Below are positions 44,446 through 55,524 of a stretch of DNA of 64,000 nucleotides, in pieces. This DNA is from Wuchereria bancrofti (taxonomy: Eukaryota; Nematoda; Chromadorea; Rhabditida; Onchocercidae), in assembly GCA_005281725.1 (NCBI GenBank), contig SSBO01000012.1:13190398-13254397 (forward strand), in the 5' to 3' direction. Under the pieces are notes generated by a model. That model saw nothing but the letters and a program-made list of their open reading frames with translations. It had not been told where the DNA came from and ran no database searches. Position 1 is the first letter of the stretch, and each line of letters begins with the position of its first letter. Both the position numbers and the translations under genes were made by a program.

Positions 44446-45902
44446 TTAATGAGATCGTTTATGCCTTAGAATATCAAAAGTTGTACTAAAAGAAAGAGTC
44501 TTCTGACAAACATCACAAAAATATTCAATGCTTGGTTTCTTTTCGGCAGTTTTGTTGATTGAGAGCTCATCCTCTAGCTAAAAAATATTAGAGTCACAAT
44601 TGAACAGGTAGTACTATAAACTCAAAAATTAAAGACCTCGAAATTTTTACTGTAAAAAGTTACCTCGAGCTCTTTGAGTCACCGAAATAGCACTCAGAAG
44701 AAGACTAAATGGGAGTAGTTTAACGATTGTTACCAAGAACTTCTTTGGTAAGTTTTATTTAATTATATCTGATATCACTAAGATTAGCAGGAAAAAAGGA
44801 GACTGGGAATAATCAAACAAAACGTTATGATACAAATCAAGTATTTCGAAATGAATAAAAAATGCTATTTCCCTGAAGTAAAACAGTATGCATGACAAAA
44901 ATGACCTTTGAATCGCTTTGAGCTTCATAAAATCCTATTGATGTTAGTATTTCTTCATCATCGTCCTCGCACAACTTTTCACCCGACGGAAGTATAAAAC
45001 CGAGTTCTTTAGTATCATCCGGACAGGCACGACGAGTAAGACTAGAACTTATGAAAGATTAATAATTTGTGGGAAAATGTTATTCCTTTTAATTAAGTCA
45101 AGTTTGACTTTGTCTAGCATATGTAGAATATTGGAAGATCTAAGTCTTCTGTGTGAACTTACATATATTCCACTTCTGATCGCAAGAATGAAACAACACT
45201 TTTAACAAGCGCATGATTATTGGAAAGATCTCCTTCAAGACTTTTTTTGAGCGCTCTGGCAAGCTGTCGACGAGTTGCAGATGCTTGTTCCACAACAGAA
45301 AAAAACTCCATGGCCCGTGGAAATTTATAGCTAATGAAATCGTCACAAATAATTGAATAATCATCTTCCGAACATATCACCTAAAAAAAAAAAGCCAGTA
45401 GTTTTTTAAATTTAAATGAAAACGCCTATATCAAAATTACAGACATTCTCTCTCAATGGACATACCGATTTCGACAGTAGCAGTAAAGCTAGCGCTGGTA
45501 CACGTAAACTATTACATATATACGGCTTTGTAGTTTCTATAAATGATGCAAATGAGATTAGTTGGTGATAATTCGATAAACCCTGTAATAAAAACAGCAT
45601 TAGAAGTTAAGTAATGCCAAGAATAATTTCATAGCACAATTAGTCTAATTCGCTCTATCGGTTGAAAAAAGAAAGACATCCAGAGAGTAGCGCAAACAAA
45701 GTACAGAAGAACAGAGTAAAACTGTGCTAGTCACTTCATAAAATTTATTCCACAAAAAAAAAAAAAAAAAAAAAGTGAAATACAAAATTACCTTGTCACT
45801 GCGATCATAATCCAAAGACTCTGGTAAAAGTGCCAAACAACTATTTGGATGTAAGGCAGCAAATGGTTTTCTTCGCGTGTGAGCAAAAAGTTCATTTCCG
45901 AC
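44446..45902 (-). other. DHX34: DHX34 exons 18-22: C-terminal domain and C2H2 finger
   Basis: In coding order: 45,792-45,902 ([20 protein letters not shown]), 45,466-45,582, 45,163-45,380 ([20 protein letters not shown]), 44,906-45,041 (acidic, CEDDDEEIL) and 44,446-44,577. The last exon ends with C-x2-C-x14-H-x3-H (residues 1015, 1018, 1033, 1037; [12 protein letters not shown]...LRHKRSH), matching the terminal zinc finger of human DHX34. The stop is TAA at plus-strand 44,446-44,448. Confidence 0.92.
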
Positions 45903-48900
45903 CTGAAAATAAGCTCCAAGCAAGATCGAATTGAATGAGAACATATCAGAAAGAAAATGGAGAAAGGATGAAAGGTAGAAAGATGCAGCAAAATAAAAGT
46001 ATGTCTAAACTTTGACCATTCCGGATAAAAATTTCTGACCAGTTCTGGCTCATCTGAATTTAACAATAAAACAAAGGTTTCACACCTTGTACGAATTGTA
46101 CTGATCCAGTATGGCATATTGCGGATGGACACCAGCAGTGACAATAAATTTCAGAATCGAAAAAGTGGCATCGTTTAGGCGGTGAGACTTTAAAATATTT
46201 CGAATACCACTTTCACGATTTTCCATGTAGAATTCAAGAGCTTGGACATTATCCATGAGTGAAAGATTACCGAAAATTATTGCAGTTAAGTTATATTTAT
46301 TAGCTTAAAAACGTGTAACTGCAGTCAAGAAAACAAATTGGTTTAAGGAGCCTGACAATTAAAATTACCTGTCTTATTCAGAAATTACTTTTTTTTTCCA
46401 AGTGTCCCTTCAGCGCATAGTCAAAGCAGCTCTACAAAAACCGAATAACCTTATAATTTATGTTTTTTAAAAAGAAAAAACTTTCTAACCTTCAGAATCC
46501 ATTAATGTGTCGAAATGAGCTTCCGGCTTCAATACTTTTCGTTTCTTCACTTCGCAACTAGAAATGAAAAATGTATGGAACATTTTTTTATTTTTGAAAT
46601 TTTTGGAAGTATAAAGGAGAATGATGGTTACTTTATGAATAATTCTATTTCTTTTTTCTATTTTTATTTTTAATAAACGAACCGAGCATCTTTTTTTAGT
46701 TCATTGAGACGTTTTCTATCACCGGCATTAATACGGCGCTCACGACTATCCATATCATTTTCTGCTTCCAAAATACCACTGTGTTCCAATAGTTCTTTAA
46801 ATTGGCGTCTTAGCTGCCTATAATTGTAACAGTCACTTACATAGTTTATTTCATTTTCAAACATCATAACTTTTAAAAATCCAAATGAAGAAAAATCAAC
46901 TAACTAAGAAAAATCATTATAAAAGTTATCAAACCGCTTCGCTTTATCTCTATGATGATTAATTATACATTCCTCGAAATGAAGAAATTACATTTACAAA
47001 TAATTCATTGCTACCGTAAATGATTAAGAAAGAATGCTTATTAGTCAAAATTACCTAATTTTAAACTACCTGCCTGATTTCATACATGCGTTGAACATCG
47101 ATTCCCTTTTCTCGACCCCATCGACGTATATCATCACGTTCAGCTTGCACTTCCACAAATTCGCTGAAAAGTTCAACAATGAATTCAAAGGATTTCCATG
47201 CATTTTTACTAAAATACTTCAAAAATATCTATATTAATCCATAGCATAAAGTATTGTATATGTTATCCGTGAATCCTCGAGAAACTATTTCATAATTGCT
47301 TTCTATTCAAGAAATATCATAGTTGTCGAGGAAATATACACGTGAAACCAAGAATAAAAGTGATACAGATGCACCACATTCAATTCATACTTCTAACTTA
47401 TTTTGTATCTGAATGTTGTAGTACCGAAGAGATGGTATTATTTCGATCTCCATAATTACTAGTGTAAATGTTCCGAGGAATGAAAACTATCGTCGAATCA
47501 TATAAATATATAACAATACCGATTTCTTAAAGCTCACCGATACGCATTAATTAATGCAAACGGATCACCATCATCAGACATAATATTTTTTCTTCTATCC
47601 AATACATCCGGTTCCCGAAATGATCGATTGGTGAAAGGTGAACTAGTTGCTAAACTAGCAGCAATTGTTAAAGACGGCTCGACTTGTTCAAAAATACAAC
47701 CATATATTAAAACCTAAAAAAATGAATGAAAAATAAGAAATGAACAGTTTCGGATGACAATTTATCATAGAAAATAGGAAAATAAAAAGTAGCCAACTCT
47801 TAGACTTCATTCCACATCGCAATTACATATTTTTCTCTTGCATAAGTACACACAAGCATATATATATACAAACAGAAATACACATTTAAAAAGAACTTTT
47901 GCAACTGGTATTTCCACTGGAATATTCGCTATGATTTTGCCCAAAGGCGTTAAAGCCTTCGTATTACCAGCCTCCAATATTCCCTGCCTCCATAAGCTTT
48001 CCACTGCTTCTTCTAACTCACCCATATTCGGCCTTTCAATAAAGGGAAATTCAAGAGGTGAAACTGAAAATGAAATAATTATGTTAGCATGCATATGTAA
48101 CAGTCCAGAAACAACTAAGTTTATCTAAAAATTAATTCCATTTAATATTTTTAGAGTAAGTAAATTTATTAAGTATTTACAAAATAAATTGACAATGCCG
48201 TAATCTATTTAGCATAAAACTACTCACTTCCAAGATCCATACTAACGATTTGCATGGCAAGTGATTCCAACGAAACTCTATTAATTTCGGAAACTGTAAA
48301 CGGTTCCATTTTATCAAAATGTTGCTGAGAATAAAGCCTGTAACATATACCTGGGCCGGTTCTGCCAGCACGGCCTGAAAATGCCGTAAAAGTGCTACAA
48401 GTTTTTCAGCTTTTCCTCCTTTTCTAGATTCCGTCATGGCTTAGATTGTTCTCAAAAAGCGCTCAATTAAAAACCACTTTTTTGACTTCTAGAACTCTGT
48501 GAAAGAGAAGATTCGTTAAAGTTTGCAGGCTGAACTTTCCTTCTGCTGGGAATTTAGTGTCTTTAAGCTTCCTTTTTTCCTTTTGATTAAATTTAAAACT
48601 ACGAAACCTTTTCGTTGGTCAGCGGATGCCTGAGAAGTCCAGTATTCTCGAAGTGAGTGCATCCCTGTTTTCGAATCAAATTTTACCAAATTTACCTTCC
48701 CGGAATCAATAACAAATCGGATCTGTAAAAAGAAAGCCATTTCTTTTTTTATTAACAATATTAGATTCACAGCAGATGAACAGAAAATATAAGTAACAAT
48801 ACCTGCTCGATAGTAACAGATGTTTCTGCGATGTTAGTACTTAAAATGCATTTTCGAATTCCTAAAGGGGCAATATCGAACACTTTGTCCTGTTCTTCTG

Positions 48901-51900
48901 TTGACAGCGTGCTAAAGAGTACAAGTATATATTAGCAAAAGATGTTAAGTGAGAACTTCATTTAACTGTCCACGTTTTATTCAGCTACTACTGTTTCACA
49001 AATATATAAGAATAGTGCTTAAGATGTGACAAATTGCAACATCACTCCAGCGTCTCACCTGTGAAGTGTTAGAATAATCCATTTTTTTGATGTTTCCGCG
49101 TAGATTTTTAAGGCTTCTGCAACTGTTGATATTTCTGAGACACCATTCAAGAATATCAAAACGTCGCCTCTCTCATTACTGTCAACTTTTGCATCAATCA
49201 TTTGAAGGATCTAAATGTACTAAGGATTATTACTGAGACTGTATCATGTTTTCTAATCAAAAAAAAAAAATAGTTTGGAACTGAAAAAAAAAAAGACTAA
49301 CATTTTTCCTTCTATGCACTAAAAGGACCGGAAACTGTAACGATAGCCTAACTATTTAATGGCTTAAAAAGTGTTGTATTTTTGAATTCACCGACCGAAT
49401 GTGCCTTGTTTTCTCAAAATGCGAAATTTGTATAAATGGGAATAAACGACTCACATTAATATATGGTCCTGGGTCAATTTTTGCTTTCTTCTTTCCCGAT
49501 TCATATTGGTTATGCTCTTTTATTGGCATATATCGCAGCTCAATAGGATAAAGACGTCCAGCAATCTAAACTAACCAGTGGGTTTCAAGACAGAAAAATT
49601 CTGGTTGAAAAATAGGATGGATTTTTCAGATATAATAAGTGCCAGTTAATGTAATTAGCAAGCTGAATAGTAAAAATCATAAAGTGATTTTAACGAAATA
49701 GCTATTTATCATCTGAAGGATTCACTGATTGATTATGCCTTTTTTTCTTTGAATTCACCAAAGGTATAAACGTTTAAGAAACAATTTACATCTTTCAAAA
49801 AGATACCTTGATAACTGGCGTATCTTTAAAATAGTTTTGAAACAACTGCAGATTGATGGTAGCACTCATTAAAATTAGCTTTAAATCATCTCGCTTTCGT
49901 ACCAAATTGCGAAGTAGTCCTAACAAGAAATCACCGGATAAATTGCGTTCATGGATTTCATCCAATATAATGACCTAAAATTTAACGTAATGAAAATAAT
50001 AAGTAACTTTCTCTAAACAAACCATGCAAACTCCTATTTAAAGATACAAACGAATGAACAGTCATTACTAGTCACTAATAGTTGATTAGATATATTAAGC
50101 ACTGATTTGACATGCAGTCGTTTCACTGAGAATAGTTCCTATCACTTAAAGTTGAAAAAGAATGCATAAAGTAAGACTGAAAAGGTGATCAAAACAAATA
50201 GTTCCATACATTGTACTGATTGAGTTCCGGATCGGTCTGCAACTGCCTTAGGAGTAATCCTTCGGTAACAAATAACAGCCGAGTTCTCAGTGTACGCGTT
50301 TTCTCGAACCTTATTTGATAAGCTATCTTACTTCCATATTCATTCAATGTTTCATAGGCAACTCGTCGAGCGAGAGCCATTGCTGCAATGCGACGTGGCT
50401 GCGTACACGCAATACGATCATAACCTGCATCCAAAAGATATTGTGGAATCTGAAAACCGTTCTATTTCCCAAAATTGCAAATGAAGAATTTAATATCACA
50501 CATCATAAAAAATTTCTGTTTCTGCATAAAAAATATACCTGAGTACTTTTACCGCAACCCGTGTCACCAGCAATAAGAAGAACTTTTACCTGAAAAAAGT
50601 GCTTTTGAATCCGTGGAAAATAGAAAAGCACCAAAAATAAGCTGCCTTCGATTTAAAGATATTAGGATAACTGTCAAAAAGTCTGACATTTCAAGTAACC
50701 GAACCAAGCAAATAAAAGTACCATTCACTGATTTCAATACGAAATTAACACTTTCATTTCAATTCTCCTACACTACTTCATGAAGAAATTTTTTTTTACT
50801 ATCAAGATTTAACATTTTGAAGTGTTTCCAAAATTTCGTCACGTCTTTCCGAAACAGGTAAGTTTTTCTGAGAGACACGCAACCGTCGTAATTGATTGAA
50901 TTTCAGTCGATTCTCGTAAGCAATAAACGATGAAAGAGCAAAAGTATAATCGGATAAAACACGCTCCGGAACCTGAAATATAGCAAATCCATACCTTGTA
51001 TTAAATACTATTCCTTTAATTGAAATATACAAAAAAAAATATCCAAATAGCGATGATAACAAGTTAAAACAAGTTAAGTTTGAAGGCTAAGTAAATGAAG
51101 CATTCGGAAATAGAATTAACCGAAAGAAGAACAAGAAAAAATATTAAGATAAGTTTTTGCATTGATATTAAGCTATTACTCGATGGAAGTTTCGAAAACA
51201 TACAACACGCAAATAATTTACTTCTCTCAGTTCAAGGACATCTTTTTTCCGAATATTCACAGCTAAACGAGTTGTATGATGGCGCAAGAACTTGGAACTG
51301 TCCGGAATATCCAGGACGCTACTAGCTGATGGAATGGCGTTTTTCTCATTTTGTTTCTCATTCTCTTTCCTCCTGGTAATATGATAAATGATTACAACAA
51401 TTAAATCATGTGCTAATGCGAGGGTATGCTTGAAGTATCTCAAAAACTGATCAAAACGATAAACGACCAAAACAGAGCATGATTTCAAGATGATTACAGC
51501 AATCAAAAATGATACCTGTGATAATTTTATAATACTGATACCAGTCTTAATATTACATATAAATATTACACAATGATAACTGCGTCACAAACATGCTTAT
51601 AAATTTTTGCTATTATTAGCTGGAAGAACAAAATCAGAAAATTATAATAATTTCATCCATATAGTCTTCGAAATCCGTACAATTGTCATCAACAAACTCA
51701 AAAAAAAAAAAAGAAAAAAGGAACTCAACAGGTGGAACAATAAAATAAAGCAAATTACAGAAAGAAGTTAAATTAAAAGTTTTTGGAGATAACAAAACCC
51801 GAGAAAAAGCAATAAGAAGAAAACGAAACCTTTGAAGTTTAGTTCGTAATTTAAAAAAGAATTTCTGAAAAAGTTTCTCGATATCTGAATCTTTCCCAGC

Positions 51901-51972
51901 TATTTTCCATGGTTCATCACCGAAGAAGAATCGCCGCAAGCGGCCATAATGTAGTTCCAAATCAGAATCCAT
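44446..51972 (-). CDS. DHX34: DEAH-box RNA helicase DHX34, nonsense-mediated decay factor
   Basis: ATP-dependent DEAH/RHA helicase that promotes UPF1 activation in nonsense-mediated mRNA decay (orthologue of C. elegans smgl-2). Twenty-two exons, all GT-AG and closing in phase, give 1,037 residues; the human protein is about 1,140. Motifs: GDTGCGKST (about 159-167), TQPRR, DEIH (253-256), SAT (285-287), [10 protein letters not shown] (416-425) and [12 protein letters not shown] (464-475), then the winged-helix/ratchet region and a C-terminal C2H2 finger. DHX34-specific identity comes from [24 protein letters not shown] sequence, the [19 protein letters not shown] segment and the terminal finger, all matching the human order. 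The start is ATG at 51,972, just after a strong acceptor (TTTTTGCAG) that suits SL trans-splicing. The human CPHC-type finger seems absent or degenerate. It is tail to tail with unc-2. Confidence 0.95.
46086..48722 (-). other. DHX34: DHX34 exons 10-17: motif VI, winged helix and ratchet region
   Basis: In coding order: 48,608-48,722 ([11 protein letters not shown], then QASADQRKG), 48,228-48,374 ([15 protein letters not shown]), 47,897-48,063 ([20 protein letters not shown]), 47,538-47,713 ([20 protein letters not shown], then [12 protein letters not shown]), 47,070-47,163 ([16 protein letters not shown]), 46,683-46,813 ([15 protein letters not shown]), 46,490-46,557 and 46,086-46,303. The last exon uses the acceptor TTTTTAAG, which restores the frame. 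Confidence 0.9.
48803..51972 (-). other. DHX34: DHX34 exons 1-9: N-terminus and helicase core
   Basis: In coding order: 51,830-51,972 (start; [14 protein letters not shown]), 51,222-51,372, 50,814-50,972 ([16 protein letters not shown], the pre-motif I helix), 50,539-50,589 (Walker A), 50,210-50,449 (motifs Ia/Ib), 49,807-49,974 (DEIH and SAT), 49,455-49,565 ([11 protein letters not shown]), 49,059-49,210 ([14 protein letters not shown]) and 48,803-48,911 (motif V). Introns are 88-457 bp. The box reads DEIH where human DHX34 has DEVH; both are in the DEAH/RHA range. Confidence 0.93.
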
Positions 51973-51991
51973 TTCATACGTACACTTTGTC

Positions 51992-52000
51992 CTGCAAAAA
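51992..52000 (-). promoter_or_regulatory. probable spliced-leader acceptor of DHX34
   Basis: Read on the minus strand, TTTTTGCAG ends 19 bases before the DHX34 ATG, with no in-frame coding continuation upstream: an in-frame TGA would precede the start in another phase and no further exon was found. This is the usual position of an SL1 trans-splice site in nematodes. An ordinary 5' UTR intron would look the same. Confidence 0.45.
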
Positions 52001-52850
52001 TAAATGAGTTTTCCAAAATTAATTCTTTGTGGTTACAATAGAAATATGAAGCAGAGATTGTAATCAACAAATTTACATGGGAAATTCGATATCAGTATGA
52101 TGTTCGAGTAAATTTAAATGAAATCAAACTTTACAATAATGAAATTGTATTCAGAAACACAACTTACAATGTAAACTACATAAATTTGAAATTTGCAAAA
52201 AATGAAATTAGAAATGAAGCTAAAATAGAGAGGAGCTTAGACGTCTTCCGAGCTGAAATCATACCCAAATTTGATTTAAACAGAAGTTTAAAGAAGGTGC
52301 AATTGAAACTGAAAGTCGACTGGATTAAACTTTAAAATTTTTGCCCATTCTTATGGAAGTATGATGCAGAAATATTAAAAAACTAAAAAAAGAAATGAAA
52401 TTAAAATTAGGAACCAATCACATAATTAATTAATTAATTAAACAAACGCGTACTACTCCCGCACTTTATATAACTTACAGCGATTTACACATAATGCAAA
52501 ATAGTATGTATTTTAAGAGAAGCGAAAGATTAGCACGATGTAAAAAATTTCATATTGTGATGAGACGGAATTAACAGAAATAGTTGATGAGGGATAGAAA
52601 ATAACACAGCATTTAACAAGTTGCCGAGAGAAAAAGAGTAAAAGTCTTAAAAGCCACTTGGAATTTGTCTTTTTTTTTTAAATTACCGGAAAGGTACGCT
52701 AATAACGGAATATGAATTTGCCAAAATTTCGGACAGTTAAACAAATTAGTTTAATCTCAGTAAAGTATAAATTGAAATGAATTCAATGTTTGCAGAGAAA
52801 AATCAATTACACTAAGATTGTAAATTTTAGAATGCATTTGCATGCTACAA
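52001..52850. other. non-coding DNA 5' of DHX34
   Basis: AT-rich, with short stretches of mixed composition; no exon or element was recognised. It presumably includes the DHX34 promoter, which cannot be pinpointed. Confidence 0.55.
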
Positions 52851-53093
52851 GAATCAATCTATCAAATTGGTAATTTTTAAAGTAATATTCAAAAAGAAAG
52901 TAATATTTAAATAATAAATTGATCAATTTTAATAAATTAAAATTGATCAATCTGGAAATATTATCAATCTGATTGGCTATTAAGAATTAATCTATTAAAT
53001 TGATAATTTTTAAAGTAATAGTTAAGTAATGAATTGTTTAATTTTAGTTTATGAAAGTATCAATCTCGAAATATTGTCAATCTGATTGAATGC
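52851..53093. repeat. degenerate tandem duplication, two copies of about 115-130 bp
   Basis: Copy 1 (about 52,851-52,982) and copy 2 (about 52,983-53,093) share 'gaatcaatctatcaaattgg/ataatttttaaagtaat' at the left and 'caatct.gaaatatt.tcaatctgattg' at the right, with an internal length difference. The 5-mer TCAAT and its complement recur through both copies. Confidence 0.65.
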
Positions 53094-53542
53094 ATAAGCA
53101 ATTTGCAATATTTTTGAATATTCAAGCTATTATCTTAGATTAATCTTCCTCATATGCAAAACTTCCAACAGTTTATTGAGCAACTACTGTTCAAAATGGT
53201 CACAATGGTCAGTTCAATCGTTTACGTGTCATTTTTATTAGCACACATCTACATTGTATGCATTTTTTCAATATTTTATCAGTTTAATTAATTCTCATCC
53301 AACAGGTACACTTCTATGCTAATTATTCAAGTGCTGCAATCTATTGATATTTCTTTATGGCGCAAAAAAATGTATTACAATCACAAAAAAACAGAAAAAA
53401 GTGTTAGAAATTTTAGGAAGAGAATTGTTGATAAATGATTATCTAGCAAGAATTATTTAAATGGATTATTACTTCAAATGTTAATGAAACATTTTAAAAT
53501 TTTTCATACATCAAATGTAAAAAGTAGAATAAACATATGTTC

Positions 53543-53588
53543 AGTTGATGATGTCGGCAAATAGGCCGAAAGTATCAATACAGTAACT
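53543..53588 (+). other. hammerhead-ribozyme-like motif, probably degenerate
   Basis: In order: AGTT, GATGA, a short hairpin (CGGC-aaatag-GCCG), GAAA overlapping its end, a 3-bp hairpin GTA-tcaa-TAC, AGT and AACT. AGTT and AACT can pair as stem I. The GATGA...AAATAG...GAAA arrangement resembles hammerheads carried by small retroelements, such as the Schistosoma satellite type. The conserved C before UGAUGA is U, one extra base follows GATGA, and the A15.1-U16.1 pair is not clean, so self-cleavage is doubtful. Confidence 0.25.
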
Positions 53589-54200
53589 AAGAACCAAGGG
53601 AGGGCGCTAACACAGGAGTCAAACTGACAGGCAACCAGATAATAAAAATGCAATTTAACGATGTGGATATTTGACCTCAACAAAGGGCCATTCTAAGAGG
53701 TATAGCAGGGGCAATTTCTTTTTATGGATGTTACAACGGATCGACGAATTGGGGGACAGTGGTCTTAGGACAGCTACAGGACGACGCGTGCACAGGATTT
53801 TAACTGATAAACGGATAACCCTTTGTTACAAACGATGTAGCTGGAAAGCGAGGAGAAGCAGTGAATGAGAATCTCTTTGTTCATAAATTAACCTCTCTTT
53901 ACACACATTATATTGCATAAGATACATGAGAATTAAATGCATGTAGTAGACTATTGTAACAAGAGATATCTATGCTTAAACAAATCTCCTTTCTTCCCAA
54001 ATTCACATTTTATGATCTTTGGTCTCAATTAACTCCAACACCATCTCTTAATTGCAATTAATCATTTTTTACAATTGTGTATTTATAGTGTGGTTGGAGT
54101 TTCAGCTGTCTGGTAATGTTTAGCGTTTTATAACTGTGTAGCATCCGTGCGATATGTATAATGCGTTATTATGATGTTGATTTGTTTTATGCTAAATAAA

Positions 54201-54222
54201 GGTTTAATTACCCAAGTTTGAG
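54201..54222 (+). other. exact 22-nt SL1 spliced-leader sequence outside a 5S cluster
   Basis: GGTTTAATTACCC at 54,201 and the rest of the canonical nematode SL1 are present without a mismatch, followed by GTGCGG where the SL RNA donor would be. The downstream 100 bases do not resemble an SL RNA body: no Sm site of the AATTTTTGG type is visible, and no 5S rRNA gene lies in the window. Either this is a divergent or dead SL1 gene, or the reverse-transcribed 5' end of a trans-spliced transcript. Confidence 0.8.
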
Positions 54223-54240
54223 GTGCGGAAAACAATCAGT

Positions 54241-55524
54241 TCGGCCAGTTCTACTGAGAGTACAACGAGAACGACGAGAATAGACGTAAGAATAAATTAA
54301 AGTAGGAAACAATAAAATAAACAGATATTCGTCCCTTAAAGAAAAAGGAGGGAATATCATAACAACCTTATTTTTTCCTACAGATGAATTTAATTAAAAT
54401 GATTGTGCTGTAAATTTCATAATATCAATTTATTAAAAAAGAAAGAAAAAATTGTCGAATAATAATACCAAATTTAATAAAAAAAAAGTGGAAATGAATG
54501 AAGGGTATATTAGTGGAAGATGAAACATACAATGCATAATTTGACGTATGAAATTCAAATTTATTTCTACTTGTAAACCATTAATGTTATCAGCACTAAT
54601 CACGAATGATAATAGATAAAATTATGTTAATTATGCCCAATAAATTAAATGCTATTGTTATGATAAGTAATATTTATTAATTTTCTGATATTTTTAAATC
54701 TAATTAAAAAAAAGCATTCGGTTTTTTGACTTTTCCTAAATTTTAACTTATTGCTATCCATTTTTGGCAAAGATCAAGTGAATTGAATTGATAATAAATA
54801 TAAAAACGAAATACAATATTACTAAGCAATGAATGAAGTTTAGGCTTATTAAAGATGACAATGAAAACATAACAGTAAGTTAGAAAATTATTAGCGCAAG
54901 AAATTATTTATATTGTTAATTAATTTCCATTGTCAATTATAAGATGATAGGATAAGCTAGTAAGATGTATATATCAGCATATCATAAAGTCGTATTGATA
55001 AGATAAACGTTTAAAAATAATTAAATGATAAATAAATGATTATAATAGTTAAGATGGCGTGAAATACTGCTTAACAATAATAATCTTAAAGTGAATAATT
55101 AAAAGAAGGAAATAAACCACAACTTTTGTTTGTTTAAAATGTTTTCATAAATATTTTTTTTGAATTTTTTTTGCACAAAATTTTAATTCGATAATTTTTA
55201 ACAAAATTGACAAAAATTTAAGATAAAAATAGAAAAGATAGATAACGATAAATATTAACAAAATAAACACAATACTTTTAAAAGAATTAAAAAAAATCCT
55301 TTTAAAAGAATTTTTTCCTTTTTTTTTTGTTTGTCGGTTTTTGCGTATATTTTTGTTTTTTGTTCTCGGAATTCGGCAAAAAGAAATAGAAAATGAAAAA
55401 AGGAAAACGATAATAACGACAACACTTTTTCTTTTCATACACAAACTGTCGATAAAATCACTAAAAATTTTCACCCAGACAATAATACCATCGATGCTTT
55501 TTTTTCCTTTTTTTTTATGCATAT
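54241..55524. other. non-coding DNA 3' of the aerolysin-like gene
   Basis: AT-rich sequence with no recognised exon or repeat. Just after the SL1 copy, a small nested inverted repeat (GTTCT ... AGAAC enclosing ACT-GAG-AGT, 54,249-54,273) is the only structure noticed. The poly-T/A tracts at 55,310-55,520 produce long but meaningless frames. Confidence 0.55.

Larger units (their letters stand above)
53541..54240. mobile_element. candidate degraded retroelement (solo-LTR-like) patch
   Basis: About 700 bp, bounded by the same 6-mer TCAGTT (53,541-53,546 and 54,234-54,239), could be a target-site duplication, though a 6-mer match can arise by chance. Inside are a patch less A/T-rich than the surroundings (53,545-53,870), a hammerhead-like motif near the left end, a TATA-like TTTTATAA near 54,126, and AATAAA (54,195-54,200) directly followed by an exact SL1 sequence. 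A 65-codon plus-strand frame (53,671-53,868) has no recognised domain. No reverse transcriptase or integrase remnant was seen. The identity is inferred from this combination, not from a match to a known family. Confidence 0.35.

Noticed and set aside
46370..46435. Possible DHX34 exon ([13 protein letters not shown])
   Set aside because: Does not join in phase with 46,490-46,557, which instead joins 46,086-46,303 cleanly; it also runs into a stop.
47838..48128. 96-codon plus-strand frame
   Set aside because: Antisense shadow of DHX34 exon 47,897-48,063.
54201..54310. Functional SL1 RNA gene
   Set aside because: The leader is exact, but no Sm-binding site or SL RNA-like body follows and no 5S gene is linked; described as an SL1 copy instead.
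55145..55522. 125-codon minus-strand frame directly 3' of the aerolysin-like gene
   Set aside because: Lys/Phe/Ile/Tyr-rich translation of poly-A/T tracts; no motif, and it lies just past the proposed stop.
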